From: Pseudomonas sp. ML2-2023-3
GTDB lineage: Bacteria > Pseudomonadota > Gammaproteobacteria > Pseudomonadales > Pseudomonadaceae
NCBI RefSeq assembly: GCF_037055275.1
Contig: NZ_CP146343.1
Location: 134,001-198,000 of the forward strand
Direction of reading: 5' to 3'
DNA length: 64,000 bases
Positions 1 through 7,973 of the stretch are shown one piece after another (position 1 is the stretch's first letter; every line of letters begins with the position of its first letter). The position numbers were made by a program, and so were the translations under genes. The notes beneath the pieces were generated by a model that saw nothing but the letters and a program-made list of their open reading frames with translations, was not told where the DNA came from and did no database searches.

Positions 1-144
1 GCGATGAAGGATTTCGGACACTTTGGTGTTGAGGGTCGGCTTGATGCGGTTCCAGTCGAAGGTAGCGAGAATCACCACCAGCACGGCCACCAACAGCACG
101 AGAATACCGCCTGTCCAGGCAAGGGTTTTACGGGTGCGCGTCAT
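1..144 (-). CDS. AsmA family protein, N-terminal fragment
   Basis: This is the first 48 codons of a gene reading leftwards out of the window. The start is the ATG complementary to 142-144. The peptide begins MTRTRKTLAW, then has one strongly hydrophobic segment (about residues 9-28, rich in V and L), then FDWNRIKPTLNTKVSE. A signal-anchor helix followed by FDWN..KP is typical of AsmA-family proteins, inner-membrane-anchored proteins implicated in envelope lipid homeostasis. The family call rests on this N-terminus only. Most of the protein lies outside the window, so nothing can be said about its intactness. Confidence 0.7.
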   Translation of the reverse strand, partial: MTRTRKTLAWTGGILVLLVAVLVVILATFDWNRIKPTLNTKVSEILHR

Positions 145-398
145 GTCGCGGCTCCTTGAATTCGACTCAACGTCCCAGTTACGACGCCTCTGAATGTACG
201 ACTGGCAAAGACGTCTGAAGGTTTAACCCCGGTACGACTTTCGTGTAAAAAACCTCGGAAGCCTCAGGCTAGAGCCCCCGAACCTGAACAATCAATTCTG
301 TCGATTATCACCATTGCCCGTATGAACTTTGATATCCGGTAGCCAAGCGTAGCATTGCCACAACACCTACTTAGTTGCACTGCTACGGAGCACACACC

Positions 399-671
399 AT
401 GAAACGCCCATTACTGCTTGGCCTTACCCTTTCACTTTTCGCCGTCAACGCTTTTGCCCTGCCAGCCGACGACGAGCCAACCCCAATGGTACAACCTGCA
501 TCGAGCACGTTGAGCCAACCCCTCAACCCGGTGGCTGAAGATGGCGCGCAACGTACCCTGGATCAGCAAAATCGCGTCGCTGAAGATGGCTACGATCACA
601 CCCCAAGCAATCAGTTTGTCGCCGAAGGTGGCGCTGATCGTCTGGCCGAGCGCAATCAACGTGCAAGCTGA
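399..671 (+). CDS. Small secreted protein with three VAE(D/G)G repeats
   Basis: A 90-residue protein. I chose the ATG at 399 because ACGGAG lies 8 bases before it and because it gives a clean signal peptide (MKRPLLLGLTLSLFAVNAFA, cleavage near AFA-LP). The mature part is short, polar and repetitive: VAEDGAQRTLDQQNR, VAEDGYDHTPSNQF and VAEGGADRLAERNQ follow each other at about 15-residue spacing. Similar small periplasmic proteins are common in pseudomonads; I remember some carrying the uninformative label phage infection protein. No catalytic motif is visible and the function is unknown. It is a single gene between an AsmA-family gene on the other strand and a REP-type repeat. Confidence 0.75.
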   Translation: MKRPLLLGLTLSLFAVNAFALPADDEPTPMVQPASSTLSQPLNPVAEDGAQRTLDQQNRVAEDGYDHTPSNQFVAEGGADRLAERNQRAS

Positions 672-682
672 GTCATCTGTTT

Positions 683-771
683 GTGTGGGAGCGGGCCTGC
701 TCGCAACAGCATCCCCGTCGATAGCCCGATAGAACACGCCGCCTGCATCGCGAGCGAGCCCGCCCCCACAC
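683..771. repeat. REP-type palindromic element, family A copy 1
   Basis: The inverted ends GTGTGGGAGCGGGC and GCCCGCCCCCACAC flank a variable centre; an internal CGCGAGCGAGCCC arm matches the other copies in this window. It sits 11 bases after a stop codon and upstream of desT. Extragenic REP/REPIN elements of this kind are scattered through fluorescent Pseudomonas genomes. Confidence 0.85.
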
Positions 772-851
772 TTTGTGCAGCACACCGTTCGACGCCATCA
801 AAGCCGATTTGCTAGAGTGCGCCGCTGTACTTGTCTGGAATACCAGCCCCG

Positions 852-1484
852 ATGCTGCCCCGCGCCGAACAGAAGCAACAAACCCGCCTTGCGCTGATGG
901 ATGCTGCCCGCCACTTGATGGAATCGGGTCGCGGCTTTGGCAGCCTGAGCCTGCGCGAAGTCGCAAAAACGGCGGGCATCGTGCCTACCGGTTTTTATCG
1001 TCACTTCAGCGACATGGACCAGCTGGGCCTGGCACTGGTCAGTGAAGTCGGCCAGACCTTTCGCGAAACCATTCGCCTGGTGCGCCACAACGAACTGTTC
1101 ATGGGCGGCGTGATCAACGCGTCGGTGCGCATCTTTCTCGACGTGGTAGAGGCCAATCGCTCGCAGTTTCTGTTTTTGGCCCGCGAGCAGTACGGCGGTT
1201 CCCAACCGGTTCGCCAGGCCATTGGCGCACTGCGTGAAGACATCACGTCGGACCTGGCAGCAGATCTTGGCTCCAAGCCCAAGTTGCAGCACCTGGACCA
1301 TGCCGGCCTGACCGTGATCGCCGATCTGGTGGTCAAAAGCGTGTTTGCCGCCCTGCCCGACGTGATTGATCCGCCTGCTGACACCCTGCCCGATCACCTG
1401 CAACCCCAGGCCAAAATCAGCCAGCAGCTGCGATTTATCTTTATCGGGCTCAAGCACTGGAAAGGTTTGGGCAGCACGGAGTAA
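852..1484 (+). CDS. desT: TetR-family fatty acid regulator DesT (FabR-like)
   Basis: A 210-residue TetR-family repressor. The N-terminal helix-turn-helix (about residues 10-55) contains RLALMDAARHLMES and LREVAKTAG followed by GFYRHFSDMDQLG. The C-terminal ligand domain includes FLFLAREQYGGS, a signature I recognise from P. aeruginosa DesT and E. coli FabR. These proteins sense the saturated/unsaturated acyl-CoA balance and control unsaturated fatty acid genes. The ATG at 852 gives MLPRAEQKQQTR, matching DesT N-termini better than an upstream in-frame start at 831. DesT is next to ureE in P. aeruginosa too. The desaturase gene desB, its usual target and neighbour, is not beside it here. Confidence 0.85.
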   Translation: MLPRAEQKQQTRLALMDAARHLMESGRGFGSLSLREVAKTAGIVPTGFYRHFSDMDQLGLALVSEVGQTFRETIRLVRHNELFMGGVINASVRIFLDVVEANRSQFLFLAREQYGGSQPVRQAIGALREDITSDLAADLGSKPKLQHLDHAGLTVIADLVVKSVFAALPDVIDPPADTLPDHLQPQAKISQQLRFIFIGLKHWKGLGSTE

Positions 1485-1489
1485 TCGTT

Positions 1490-1510
1490 GGCGCACTGTG
1501 TTGGTGCGCC
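1490..1510 (+). promoter_or_regulatory. NtrC-type enhancer site upstream of ureE
   Basis: Perfect 7-bp inverted repeat GGCGCAC-N7-GTGCGCC. Its core GCAC-TGTGTTG-GTGC fits the NtrC enhancer pattern GCAC-N7-GTGC. It lies about 100 bp upstream of a sigma-54 promoter. A poorer half-match (GCAC at 1525-1528) follows 32 bp later, three helical turns on, as in classical NtrC tandem sites. Predicted from sequence only. Confidence 0.65.
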
Positions 1511-1592
1511 TTCGCACCCCCTGCGCACCCGTTTGGAACACCCTCATCGTCCTGCACCCTTTTTGGGCCTGTATTTGCACCCGTCACCCGGG

Positions 1593-1608
1593 TTGGCAAG
1601 CCCCTTGC
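1593..1608 (+). promoter_or_regulatory. Sigma-54 promoter for ureEFG
   Basis: TTGGCAAG-CCCC-TTGC matches the -24/-12 consensus TGGCAC-N5-TTGC, with GG at 1595-1596 and GC at 1607-1608 (GG-N10-GC spacing). Transcription would start near 1619-1620, giving a leader of about 26 bases before the ureE ATG at 1646. Confidence 0.75.
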
Positions 1609-1645
1609 TCTGGCTTGGGTAATGTCAATTGCAGGATGCCTTCCG

Positions 1646-2146
1646 ATGTTGGTGATTCATCGCAGAATCCAGCCCCACCCCGTGTGGAGCGCCGAGCTAC
1701 ACCTCAACTTCGAAGCCCGGAGCAAAAGCCGCCTGCGCTGTTTCAGCAGCAGTGGCGAAGACGTGGGACTGTTCCTTGACCGCGGCCAGGCGCCCTTGAA
1801 TGACGGCGAATTTCTCCAGGCCCAGGACGGACGAATCGTACGCGTGTGCGCCAGCCCGGAAAAACTGCTGCATGTCACCTGCCGCGATGCCTTTGAACTG
1901 ACCCGTGCGGCTTATCACCTGGGCAACCGCCATGTTGCCCTGCAAGTGGGTGATGGCTGGTTGCGCCTGCTCGATGACTATGTGCTCAAGGCCATGCTGG
2001 AGCAATTGGGTGCACACACCGAGGCCATTGAAGCGCCATTTCAACCGGAACACGGCGCCTATGGCGGCGGCCATCATCACTCCCGTGCGGGTGAAGAAGA
2101 CTTCAACTACGCGCCGCGCCTGCATCAATTTGGCGTTCGCCTGTGA
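1646..2146 (+). CDS. ureE: Urease accessory protein UreE (nickel metallochaperone)
   Basis: A 166-residue UreE, the chaperone that delivers Ni2+ to apo-urease through the UreDFG complex. It starts MLVIHRRIQP, which fits the family; the ATG at 1646 has AGGA 9 bases upstream. An N-terminal beta domain is followed by a metal-binding C-terminal domain with RAAYHLGNRHVALQVG and ends in a modest His cluster (GAYGGGHHHSR), much shorter than the poly-His tail of Klebsiella UreE. It is first in a tight ureE-ureF-ureG set; the structural genes ureABC and ureD are not in the window. Predicted to be nitrogen-regulated from the sigma-54/NtrC sites upstream. Confidence 0.95.
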   Translation: MLVIHRRIQPHPVWSAELHLNFEARSKSRLRCFSSSGEDVGLFLDRGQAPLNDGEFLQAQDGRIVRVCASPEKLLHVTCRDAFELTRAAYHLGNRHVALQVGDGWLRLLDDYVLKAMLEQLGAHTEAIEAPFQPEHGAYGGGHHHSRAGEEDFNYAPRLHQFGVRL

Positions 2147-2817
2147 ATCCGGCCTGGGCGCTGTTGCGCTTGGCCAGCCCGCAACTGCCCATCGGTGGCT
2201 ACAGCTATTCCCAAGGGCTGGAAATGGCCGTCGAGAATGGCCGTGTCACTGATCCTGTGACGGCCGCGCGCTGGATCAGCGATCAATTGCTGCTCAATCT
2301 GGCCCGCTTCGAAGCGCCGTTGCTGCTCGCCCATTGCCAGGCGGCGGCCGACCAGGACTGGAACACCTTGCAGCGGCTGTGCGATGAACAGCGCGCCAGC
2401 CGTGAAACCCGCGAACTGCATCAGGAAAGCCGGCAAATGGGCTATTCCTTGCAACAGTTGCTCACCGGTTTGCCGGAACTGGACGAGCCCGCACGGTTGT
2501 TTCTCGCACAACAGCGTGAGCCACATCTGGCGCTTGGCTGGGCATTGGCTGCACGCGCCTGGAGCATCAGTCCTTCAGACGCGCTGGCCGCTTGGCTCTG
2601 GAGCTGGCTGGAAAACCAACTGGCGGTACTGATGAAAACCCTGCCACTGGGCCAGCAAGCGGCCCAACGCATGACCAGTGAGTTGTCGCCCGCCCTGCAA
2701 CAGGCACAGCAACACGCCAGCACCCTCGACTCATCCCACTTGGGCAGCGCCGCTTTCGGCCTGTCGTTGGCGAGCATGGCCCACGAGCGCCAGTACAGCC
2801 GCCTGTTTCGTTCCTAG
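2143..2817 (+). CDS. ureF: Urease accessory protein UreF
   Basis: A 224-residue all-helical UreF, which scaffolds UreD and UreG on urease and gates GTP-dependent nickel insertion. The typical start region MNPAWALLRLASPQLPIGGY and the motif GYSYSQGLE are present, and the C-terminus has HLGSAAFGLSLASMAHE as in other UreF proteins. It uses a GTG start at 2143 that overlaps the ureE stop by 4 bases (GTGA), implying translational coupling. Length and motifs are intact. Confidence 0.95.
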   Translation: MNPAWALLRLASPQLPIGGYSYSQGLEMAVENGRVTDPVTAARWISDQLLLNLARFEAPLLLAHCQAAADQDWNTLQRLCDEQRASRETRELHQESRQMGYSLQQLLTGLPELDEPARLFLAQQREPHLALGWALAARAWSISPSDALAAWLWSWLENQLAVLMKTLPLGQQAAQRMTSELSPALQQAQQHASTLDSSHLGSAAFGLSLASMAHERQYSRLFRS

Positions 2818-2826
2818 GAGAATGTA

Positions 2827-3435
2827 ATGAACACACAGCCTTTGCGTGTTGGCATCGGTGGCCCGGTGGGCTCCGGCAAAACCGCACTCACCCTGGCCCT
2901 GTGCCTGGCGTTGCGCGATAAGTACAACCTGGCCGTCGTCACCAACGATATCTATACCCGTGAAGATGCCGACTTTCTGGTGCGCAATGAGGCGCTGGCC
3001 CCGGAGCGCATTATCGGGGTTGAAACCGGTGGCTGCCCGCACACGGCGATTCGTGAAGATGCGTCGATCAACCTGGAAGCCGTGGATCAGTTGAACCGCC
3101 GTTTTCCGGGGCTGGACCTGATTCTGGTGGAATCGGGTGGGGATAACTTGTCGGCCACCTTCAGCCCGGAACTGTCCGACCTGACGATCTACGTGATCGA
3201 CGTGTCCGCCGGGGACAAATTGCCACGCAAGGGGGGACCGGGGATCTGTAAATCCGACTTGCTGGTGATCAACAAGATCGACCTGGCGCCACTGGTGGGC
3301 GCCTCGCTGGAACTGATGGACAGCGACACGCGGCGCATGCGCGGCGAAAAGCCGTTTGTGTTCAGCAACCAAAAGACCGGGCTTGGCCTGGATGCCATCG
3401 TGGCGTTTATCGAGCGTCAGGGTTTATTGGTTTGA
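2827..3435 (+). CDS. ureG: Urease accessory GTPase UreG
   Basis: A 202-residue SIMIBI-class GTPase that powers nickel delivery to urease. It has the P-loop GGPVGSGKT (about residues 11-19), the metal-binding CPH motif in [28 protein letters not shown], and the guanine-specificity motif NKIDLA. TAGGAG just before the ATG at 2827 is a strong ribosome binding site, 9 bases after ureF ends. It closes the ureEFG set; a REP palindrome follows directly, and no hupE/ureJ permease gene is seen. Confidence 0.97.
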   Translation: MNTQPLRVGIGGPVGSGKTALTLALCLALRDKYNLAVVTNDIYTREDADFLVRNEALAPERIIGVETGGCPHTAIREDASINLEAVDQLNRRFPGLDLILVESGGDNLSATFSPELSDLTIYVIDVSAGDKLPRKGGPGICKSDLLVINKIDLAPLVGASLELMDSDTRRMRGEKPFVFSNQKTGLGLDAIVAFIERQGLLV

Positions 3436-3438
3436 CCC

Positions 3439-3487
3439 GTGGGAGCGGGCTTGCTCGCGATGGCATCGCGAGCAAGCCCGCTCCCAC
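3439..3487. repeat. REP-type palindrome, family A copy 2 (compact form)
   Basis: Near-perfect 49-base palindrome: 24-base arms (GTGGGAGCGGGC... and ...GCCCGCTCCCAC) around a single central G. This is the shortest copy of family A, made of two head-to-head REPs with no spacer, lying 4 bases after ureG ends. It could act as a transcription or mRNA-decay barrier. Confidence 0.9.
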
Positions 3488-3577
3488 ATTTACACTCGCG
3501 TATTCAGAGTTGAGATCATCCAGGGAATCACGGTGTATCATGTCGCGCAAACGCCCCAGCCGTGACGACGCCCGCCG

Positions 3578-4714
3578 ATGCCTGATGTAGCCAGCTCCGA
3601 CTTCCCGCTAGAACTGACCGCCACGTTTGCGGCCGTTCAGCAGCATTTTCGCCAGGTCATTGTGCCGCTCTGGCAAGGCCCCGGCTGGAATGCCGAACTG
3701 GCGCTGCCCTACGAGGCACTCAGCCCTGAACATCGGCCGCTGCCACCCCAGCGCTATCGCGCCATGGCCTGTGCGCGGCAACTGTACCTGTTCGCCAGCC
3801 TGATCGATGACCCGGCTTTCCCCGACGCCACTGAGCGCGCCGCGGCGCTGTTCCGCTCGCTGCACCAGCATTTTCACGACGCCGAACACGGTGGCTGGTT
3901 CTACAGCATCGACCCTGACGGCGCGCCGCTGGATCAACGCAAAGACCTCTACACCCACGCCTTTATCATCTTCGCGTGCGCCCATTACTGGGCCAAAGTG
4001 CGCGAGCCGCTGGTGGAGTCGGCGCTCAATGGGGCGCTGGAGGTGGTGGCCGAACGCTTCAGTGATGGCAACGGCCTGTACGAAGCCAGCCTGGATCGCG
4101 ACTGGACTTCACTGAACACCGGCCCCCTGCAAAACCCGTTGATGCACTTGGCTGAAGCCTTTCTGGCCACCCTGTCGGTGCGCGACGATGCTCCCGTGCA
4201 TGGCGCACTGCTCGCACTGGCCGATGCCATGCAGCAGCGCTTTATCGAGCCTGTGCATAACGTCATGCTCGAAAAACCGCGCGGGGCTGTGGATAACTGG
4301 TTTGAGCCGGGCCATCAGTTTGAGTGGTTCTTTTTGCTGCAGTCTTCACCACTGCTGCGCCAGACACCGCTGCACGGGTCACTGGATCGTGCTTTCGGCT
4401 TTGCCGAGCAGGTGGGCGTCGACCCGCAGAGCGGTGCGGTATGCGGCATGCTGGCCCCCGATGGCAGCCTGCGTGATGGCACCCAGCGCATCTGGGCGCA
4501 AGCCGAATACCTGCGCGCCTTGACCTTGCGCTCCGACAGCCAGCCACGTCTGCAACGCCAGTTGCTGGCGCTGCAACAGCACTTTTTACATGCCGGTGGC
4601 TGGTACGAATGCCGGGATGGCGCAGGGAATGTCAGCCGCGAAGACATGCCGTCGACCACGCCGTATCACCTGGCGACGTGCTACAGCGGGTTGGCGCAGT
4701 ACTTTAATAACTGA
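3578..4714 (+). CDS. AGE family sugar epimerase/isomerase
   Basis: A 378-residue (alpha/alpha)6-barrel protein of the N-acylglucosamine 2-epimerase family, which also includes mannose isomerases, cellobiose epimerases and YihS-type aldose-ketose isomerases. Family features are repeated helices with aromatic residues, GGWFYSIDPDG (about 107-117), KDLYTHAFIIFA, the catalytic-His region GHQFEWFFLL (about 246-255) and the C-terminal TTPYHLATCYSGL containing the second conserved His. Many pseudomonads encode such a protein as a probable D-mannose isomerase, but the substrate cannot be fixed from sequence. It stands alone between the ureG REP element and a convergent CDF transporter gene; the ribosome binding site before 3578 is weak. 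Confidence 0.8.
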   Translation: MPDVASSDFPLELTATFAAVQQHFRQVIVPLWQGPGWNAELALPYEALSPEHRPLPPQRYRAMACARQLYLFASLIDDPAFPDATERAAALFRSLHQHFHDAEHGGWFYSIDPDGAPLDQRKDLYTHAFIIFACAHYWAKVREPLVESALNGALEVVAERFSDGNGLYEASLDRDWTSLNTGPLQNPLMHLAEAFLATLSVRDDAPVHGALLALADAMQQRFIEPVHNVMLEKPRGAVDNWFEPGHQFEWFFLLQSSPLLRQTPLHGSLDRAFGFAEQVGVDPQSGAVCGMLAPDGSLRDGTQRIWAQAEYLRALTLRSDSQPRLQRQLLALQQHFLHAGGWYECRDGAGNVSREDMPSTTPYHLATCYSGLAQYFNN

Positions 4715-4744
4715 CGCCTTCCACAAAAAGTCGCTGGCCTTGGG

Positions 4745-5650
4745 TTACGCAATCCACTTGCGATCCCCGGTAAAGCTGATGGTCAGCCAGCGGGCACTGT
4801 CAGCAGCCCCCAGTAGTTCGGATATTTCTTCGCGCAACGCATCGAGTGTCTTCACGCTGGTCAGTGGATAACCCGCTGGCAGCACAATATGAATCTCGAT
4901 AAACCGCGCCCGTCCATGCTTCTGCACGTAGGTTTTGTAGCCTTCAAACCCATGGCGTGCCGACATGTCTTCGAGCACGTCGCGTACCTTGTCGTCGAGT
5001 CTGTCCGGGGCTATCCCCAGGACGTCACGCAAGGCCGGCTTGAGGATCTTGAACGCCGGGGCCAGCATGCTCAGGGCCAGCAAAATCAGGATCGCCGGGT
5101 CAACGTAGGCCGCCCACTGTGCATAACCCTGCTGCTTGAGCACCAGCGCCGTGACGAAACTTATCAACAGCCCCACCGACAGCATGGCGTCCACCAGCCA
5201 GCTGATGTTGTCGAACTGGATCAGGGTGGACTTGAGCTTGCGGTTTTTACGCCGCACCCAGAAGTAGTACGCAAATTCGATCACGGTAAACACCGCTGCG
5301 TAGACAATCACCATCCCCAGCTCGATGTCGCGCCCGCCATTGATGATGCCGAACACACCGTTCAGAAAGGCATAGATCGCAATCAACAAGAGGAAGCTGC
5401 CTTCGATCAGCAGCACCATGGGCTCCAGGTGCCAGAAGCCGAACTGGAAACGCTGGTTGCTTTCCTTGGCGATCAGCTGCGCCGTAATCAGCATCAGTAC
5501 TTTGATAAAGGTGGCGATCAAAGAGAAGAATCCATCGAACATGATGGATTCAGAACCCGAAATAAAACCCGTCGCAATGCCCGCAATGGCCACCGCGAAC
5601 ATTAATACAGTCGATTGTTTGAGCAGTTTCTGCTCACCACGGTTACTCAC
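4745..5650 (-). CDS. Cation diffusion facilitator family transporter
   Basis: A 301-residue inner-membrane protein with about six hydrophobic segments in the first 200 residues and a soluble C-terminal domain (about 210-301: KTYVQKHGRARFIEIHI), the ferredoxin-like cytosolic domain of CDF metal-proton antiporters. Acidic residues in membrane segments are at MFDGFFSL and DNISWLVDAML. The usual His/Asp zinc quartet of YiiP is not fully matched, so the transported ion is uncertain. AAGGAG lies upstream of the ATG complementary to 5648-5650. It ends 30 bases from the convergent AGE-family gene. Confidence 0.8.
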   Translation of the reverse strand: MSNRGEQKLLKQSTVLMFAVAIAGIATGFISGSESIMFDGFFSLIATFIKVLMLITAQLIAKESNQRFQFGFWHLEPMVLLIEGSFLLLIAIYAFLNGVFGIINGGRDIELGMVIVYAAVFTVIEFAYYFWVRRKNRKLKSTLIQFDNISWLVDAMLSVGLLISFVTALVLKQQGYAQWAAYVDPAILILLALSMLAPAFKILKPALRDVLGIAPDRLDDKVRDVLEDMSARHGFEGYKTYVQKHGRARFIEIHIVLPAGYPLTSVKTLDALREEISELLGAADSARWLTISFTGDRKWIA

Positions 5651-5723
5651 AAAAACTCCTTTTCAGCCCGATTGAATGCGACCCCCTCAGGAGGTCGCAG
5701 GTGGGCTGCCAGGCGTGAGTTTA

Positions 5724-6488
5724 CTACTTGGCGTGGCGCTCGATCGCAAAACCGCTCCAGGACTGCGTGACGGGCATCAGCTCAAGGCGGTTGATGTTGA
5801 TGTGGGCCGGGGTGTTGAGCACCCAGAAAATGGTCTCGGCGATGTCCTGGGGCTGAATCGGCTCAGCACCCTGGTAGGTCGCATCGTAACGTTCCTTGTC
5901 GCCACCGAAGCGCACCATGGAGAACTCGCTCTCGCACAGGCCTGGCTCTACGTTGCTGACCCGCACACCCGTGCCCTGCAAGTCGCAACGCAGGTTCAGG
6001 GAGAACTGTTTGACGAAGGCCTTGGTGCCGCCATACACGTGGCTGCCAGGGTACGGGTAGCTGCCGGCGATGGAACCCAGGTTGACGATCCCGGCACCGC
6101 GGCCGTAGGCGATCAGTCGTGGCAGCAGCAGGCGGGTGGTGTAGAGCAGGCCCTTGATGTTGGTGTCGACCATGGTTTCCCAGTCGTCGAGGTCACACTT
6201 GGGCGCCGGGTCGGTGCCCAGGGCCAGGCCCGCATTGTTGATCAGCCCGCGCAACTTGCTGAACGAAGGCGGCAGATCGGCAATCGCGGCTTCCATCGCG
6301 ACACGGTCACGCACGTCCACCACCAGGCCGTGGACCTCGGTCTGCTTGGACAACTCTTCGCACAGGGCTTTCAATCGATCTTCGCGCCGACCCGTCAGCA
6401 CCAGTTTCCAGCCTGCTTGTGCAAACTTGCGCGCACACGCCTCACCAAATCCGGAAGTCGCGCCCGTAATAAACAGGGTGGAAGTCAT
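5724..6488 (-). CDS. SDR family NADP-dependent oxidoreductase (YdfG-like)
   Basis: A 254-residue classical short-chain dehydrogenase. It begins MTSTLFITGATSGFGE, with the TGxxxGxG cofactor site at residues 8-15, TGRREDRL (NADP preference), NNAGLALG, then the catalytic Ser in LGSIAGSYPYPG and the Y-x3-K motif YGGTK. The pattern resembles E. coli YdfG (3-hydroxy acid/serine dehydrogenase). I chose the ATG at 6488 because AAGGAG precedes it and the Rossmann fold begins at once; an upstream extension to 6581 has no family support. It follows the CDF gene on the same strand with a 73-base gap, and a long gene-free stretch lies upstream. Confidence 0.85.
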   Translation of the reverse strand: MTSTLFITGATSGFGEACARKFAQAGWKLVLTGRREDRLKALCEELSKQTEVHGLVVDVRDRVAMEAAIADLPPSFSKLRGLINNAGLALGTDPAPKCDLDDWETMVDTNIKGLLYTTRLLLPRLIAYGRGAGIVNLGSIAGSYPYPGSHVYGGTKAFVKQFSLNLRCDLQGTGVRVSNVEPGLCESEFSMVRFGGDKERYDATYQGAEPIQPQDIAETIFWVLNTPAHININRLELMPVTQSWSGFAIERHAK

Positions 6489-7201
6489 CGTGTTCTCCTT
6501 GGCTGGCGGGCATCGGCCGCCGTTGAATTGGACGTTGAGCAGAATGCCCCGGCTGACGTTCAGCGGCAACCCATCGCGCATTCAGGTCGAAGCTGTACAA
6601 AAAACGATCAGTCGCCGGTAAGCCACTGTGCATAAGGGCTGGAGCCATATGCACTCACCTTATCCACAGGCCCGTCCACAGTCTTTGGGTGTAAGTCGAA
6701 AATACTCAAAGCCACAGTCCACAAGGGATAGAGCACAGGAAAAGGTGTTTTTGACTTGACCTGGACACGCCCCACATGCAGGCGCCCCAAAAAGGTGCAA
6801 CCCAGGGAAACCCTGCAGATAGCCAGAGGCCAGTAATTATACCGCCTAGCGCATTCTTTCCAGAGTTTAACCACAGACTTATCCACAGGTTAGTCATTAT
6901 TTCCGGTCGCTCTTTATGACCAAACAAACCTGTTGACAAATCACCTGGGGAGCCAGGCAAAAAGCACTGATCAAAAAACAACCACATCTCTACAGGCCTT
7001 GTAAATAAAGGCCTACAGCCAACTACTCCCACGTTACCCACAGCCACCTCCACAGCAAACGGGGACAAGTCAAAATGATGACAAAACAGGGGATTACAGC
7101 GGCTTTATGTCGCGGTTTCACAGAGTTGAAATATTGTTTTCCACAATTTGGGGCGGGGGTTGTACGGGAAGGAAATTGTCTGACAAAGAGACACTCTCAC
7201 C
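6489..7201. other. Gene-free stretch with a cluster of DnaA-box-like sequences
   Basis: About 0.7 kb without a convincing coding frame between the SDR gene and livF. It has two perfect TTATCCACA boxes (6660-6668 and 6879-6887) and three single-mismatch versions (TTAACCACA at 6867, TTACCCACA at 7034, TTTTCCACA at 7137), all on the + strand, plus further CCACAG words. It is less GC-rich than its surroundings. The promoter of the SDR gene must also lie here. No replication gene or iteron array is adjacent, so a DnaA-titrating or regulatory locus is more plausible than an origin. It could also contain an unannotated small RNA. Confidence 0.5.
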
Positions 7202-7243
7202 CCCCGTAGTCGCTGCCGAGGAACGAAGGCTGCGACTACGGGG
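7202..7243. repeat. Short hairpin related to REP family B
   Basis: 12-base arms CCCCGTAGTCGC and GCGACTACGGGG around an 18-base loop, 13 bases past the end of livF. The arm GTAGTCGCTGCCG matches the ends of the longer family B repeats elsewhere in the window. There is no U-tract on either strand, so it is more likely a decayed REP than a rho-independent terminator. Confidence 0.7.
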
Positions 7244-7256
7244 TCATGTCTTTCGG

Positions 7257-7973
7257 CTAGTGCCCGCCCAAGTACGCATTGCGCACTTCTTCATTACTCA
7301 GCAGCTCCTTGCCGGTGCCGGTCAGGCGGATTTCACCGTTGACCATTACATAGGCGCGATCGGACAACCGCAGGGCGTGGTTGGCGTTCTGCTCGACCAG
7401 GAAGATGGTCATACCCGTTGTGGCCAGTTCGCGCAGGGTGGCAAAAATCTGTTTCACCACGATGGGCGCCAACCCCAGGCTGGGCTCATCCAGTAATAAC
7501 AACTTGGGACGGCTCATCAGTGCCCGGGCGATCGCAAGCATTTGCTGCTCGCCGCCCGACATGGTCATGGCCCGCTGGTTACGCCGCTCCTTGAGCCTGG
7601 GAAACAACTCGAACATGCGCTGCATGTCTTCGTCGGCATGCTTGTCGCCAATGGGGATGGTGCCCATCAGCAGGTTTTCTTCCACAGACATGTCCGGAAA
7701 CACGCGACGGCCTTCGGGCGACTGGGCGATGCCGTTGGAGGCAATGTAGTGCGAGGACTTGTGAGTGATGTCCACGCCCTGGTAGATGATTTGCCCGCCG
7801 CTGGCACGGGGCTGACCAAAAATCGACATCAGCAGCGTGGATTTGCCCGCGCCGTTGGAGCCGATCAGGCTCACGGTCTCGCCCTCTTCAATATGCATCG
7901 ACACTTTTTTCAACGCCTGGATCGGCCCGTAGTGAACGTCCAGTTCCTTGAGTTCGAGGATCGTGCTCGTCAT
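7257..7973 (-). CDS. livF: Branched-chain amino acid ABC transporter, ATPase LivF
   Basis: A 238-residue ABC ATPase of the LivF/BraG type: Walker A GSNGAGKST (about residues 38-46), signature MSGGEQQMLAIARAL, Walker B KLLLLDEPSLGLAP, and the LivF-typical IASNGIAQSPEGRRVFP. Together with LivG it drives import of leucine, isoleucine, valine or related amino acids from a periplasmic binding protein. It is the last gene of livKHMGF on the minus strand; its start overlaps livG by 4 bases. By position it corresponds to the P. aeruginosa PA4909-PA4913 transporter rather than the braCDEFG locus. Confidence 0.93.
   Translation of the reverse strand: MTSTILELKELDVHYGPIQALKKVSMHIEEGETVSLIGSNGAGKSTLLMSIFGQPRASGGQIIYQGVDITHKSSHYIASNGIAQSPEGRRVFPDMSVEENLLMGTIPIGDKHADEDMQRMFELFPRLKERRNQRAMTMSGGEQQMLAIARALMSRPKLLLLDEPSLGLAPIVVKQIFATLRELATTGMTIFLVEQNANHALRLSDRAYVMVNGEIRLTGTGKELLSNEEVRNAYLGGH

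Noticed and set aside
1525..1540. Second full NtrC site upstream of ureE
   Set aside because: Only the left half GCAC matches; the right half reads GAAC, so it is reported just as a possible weak site.
3540..3590. A 16-codon frame (MSRKRPSRDD...) overlapping the start of the AGE-family gene
   Set aside because: The ribosome site is poor and nothing indicates a leader peptide; the length is easily reached by chance.
6655..7145. Chromosomal or plasmid replication origin
   Set aside because: No dnaA, dnaN, rpmH, rep or par gene is adjacent and no clear AT-rich unwinding element or iteron array is visible; only the DnaA boxes support it.
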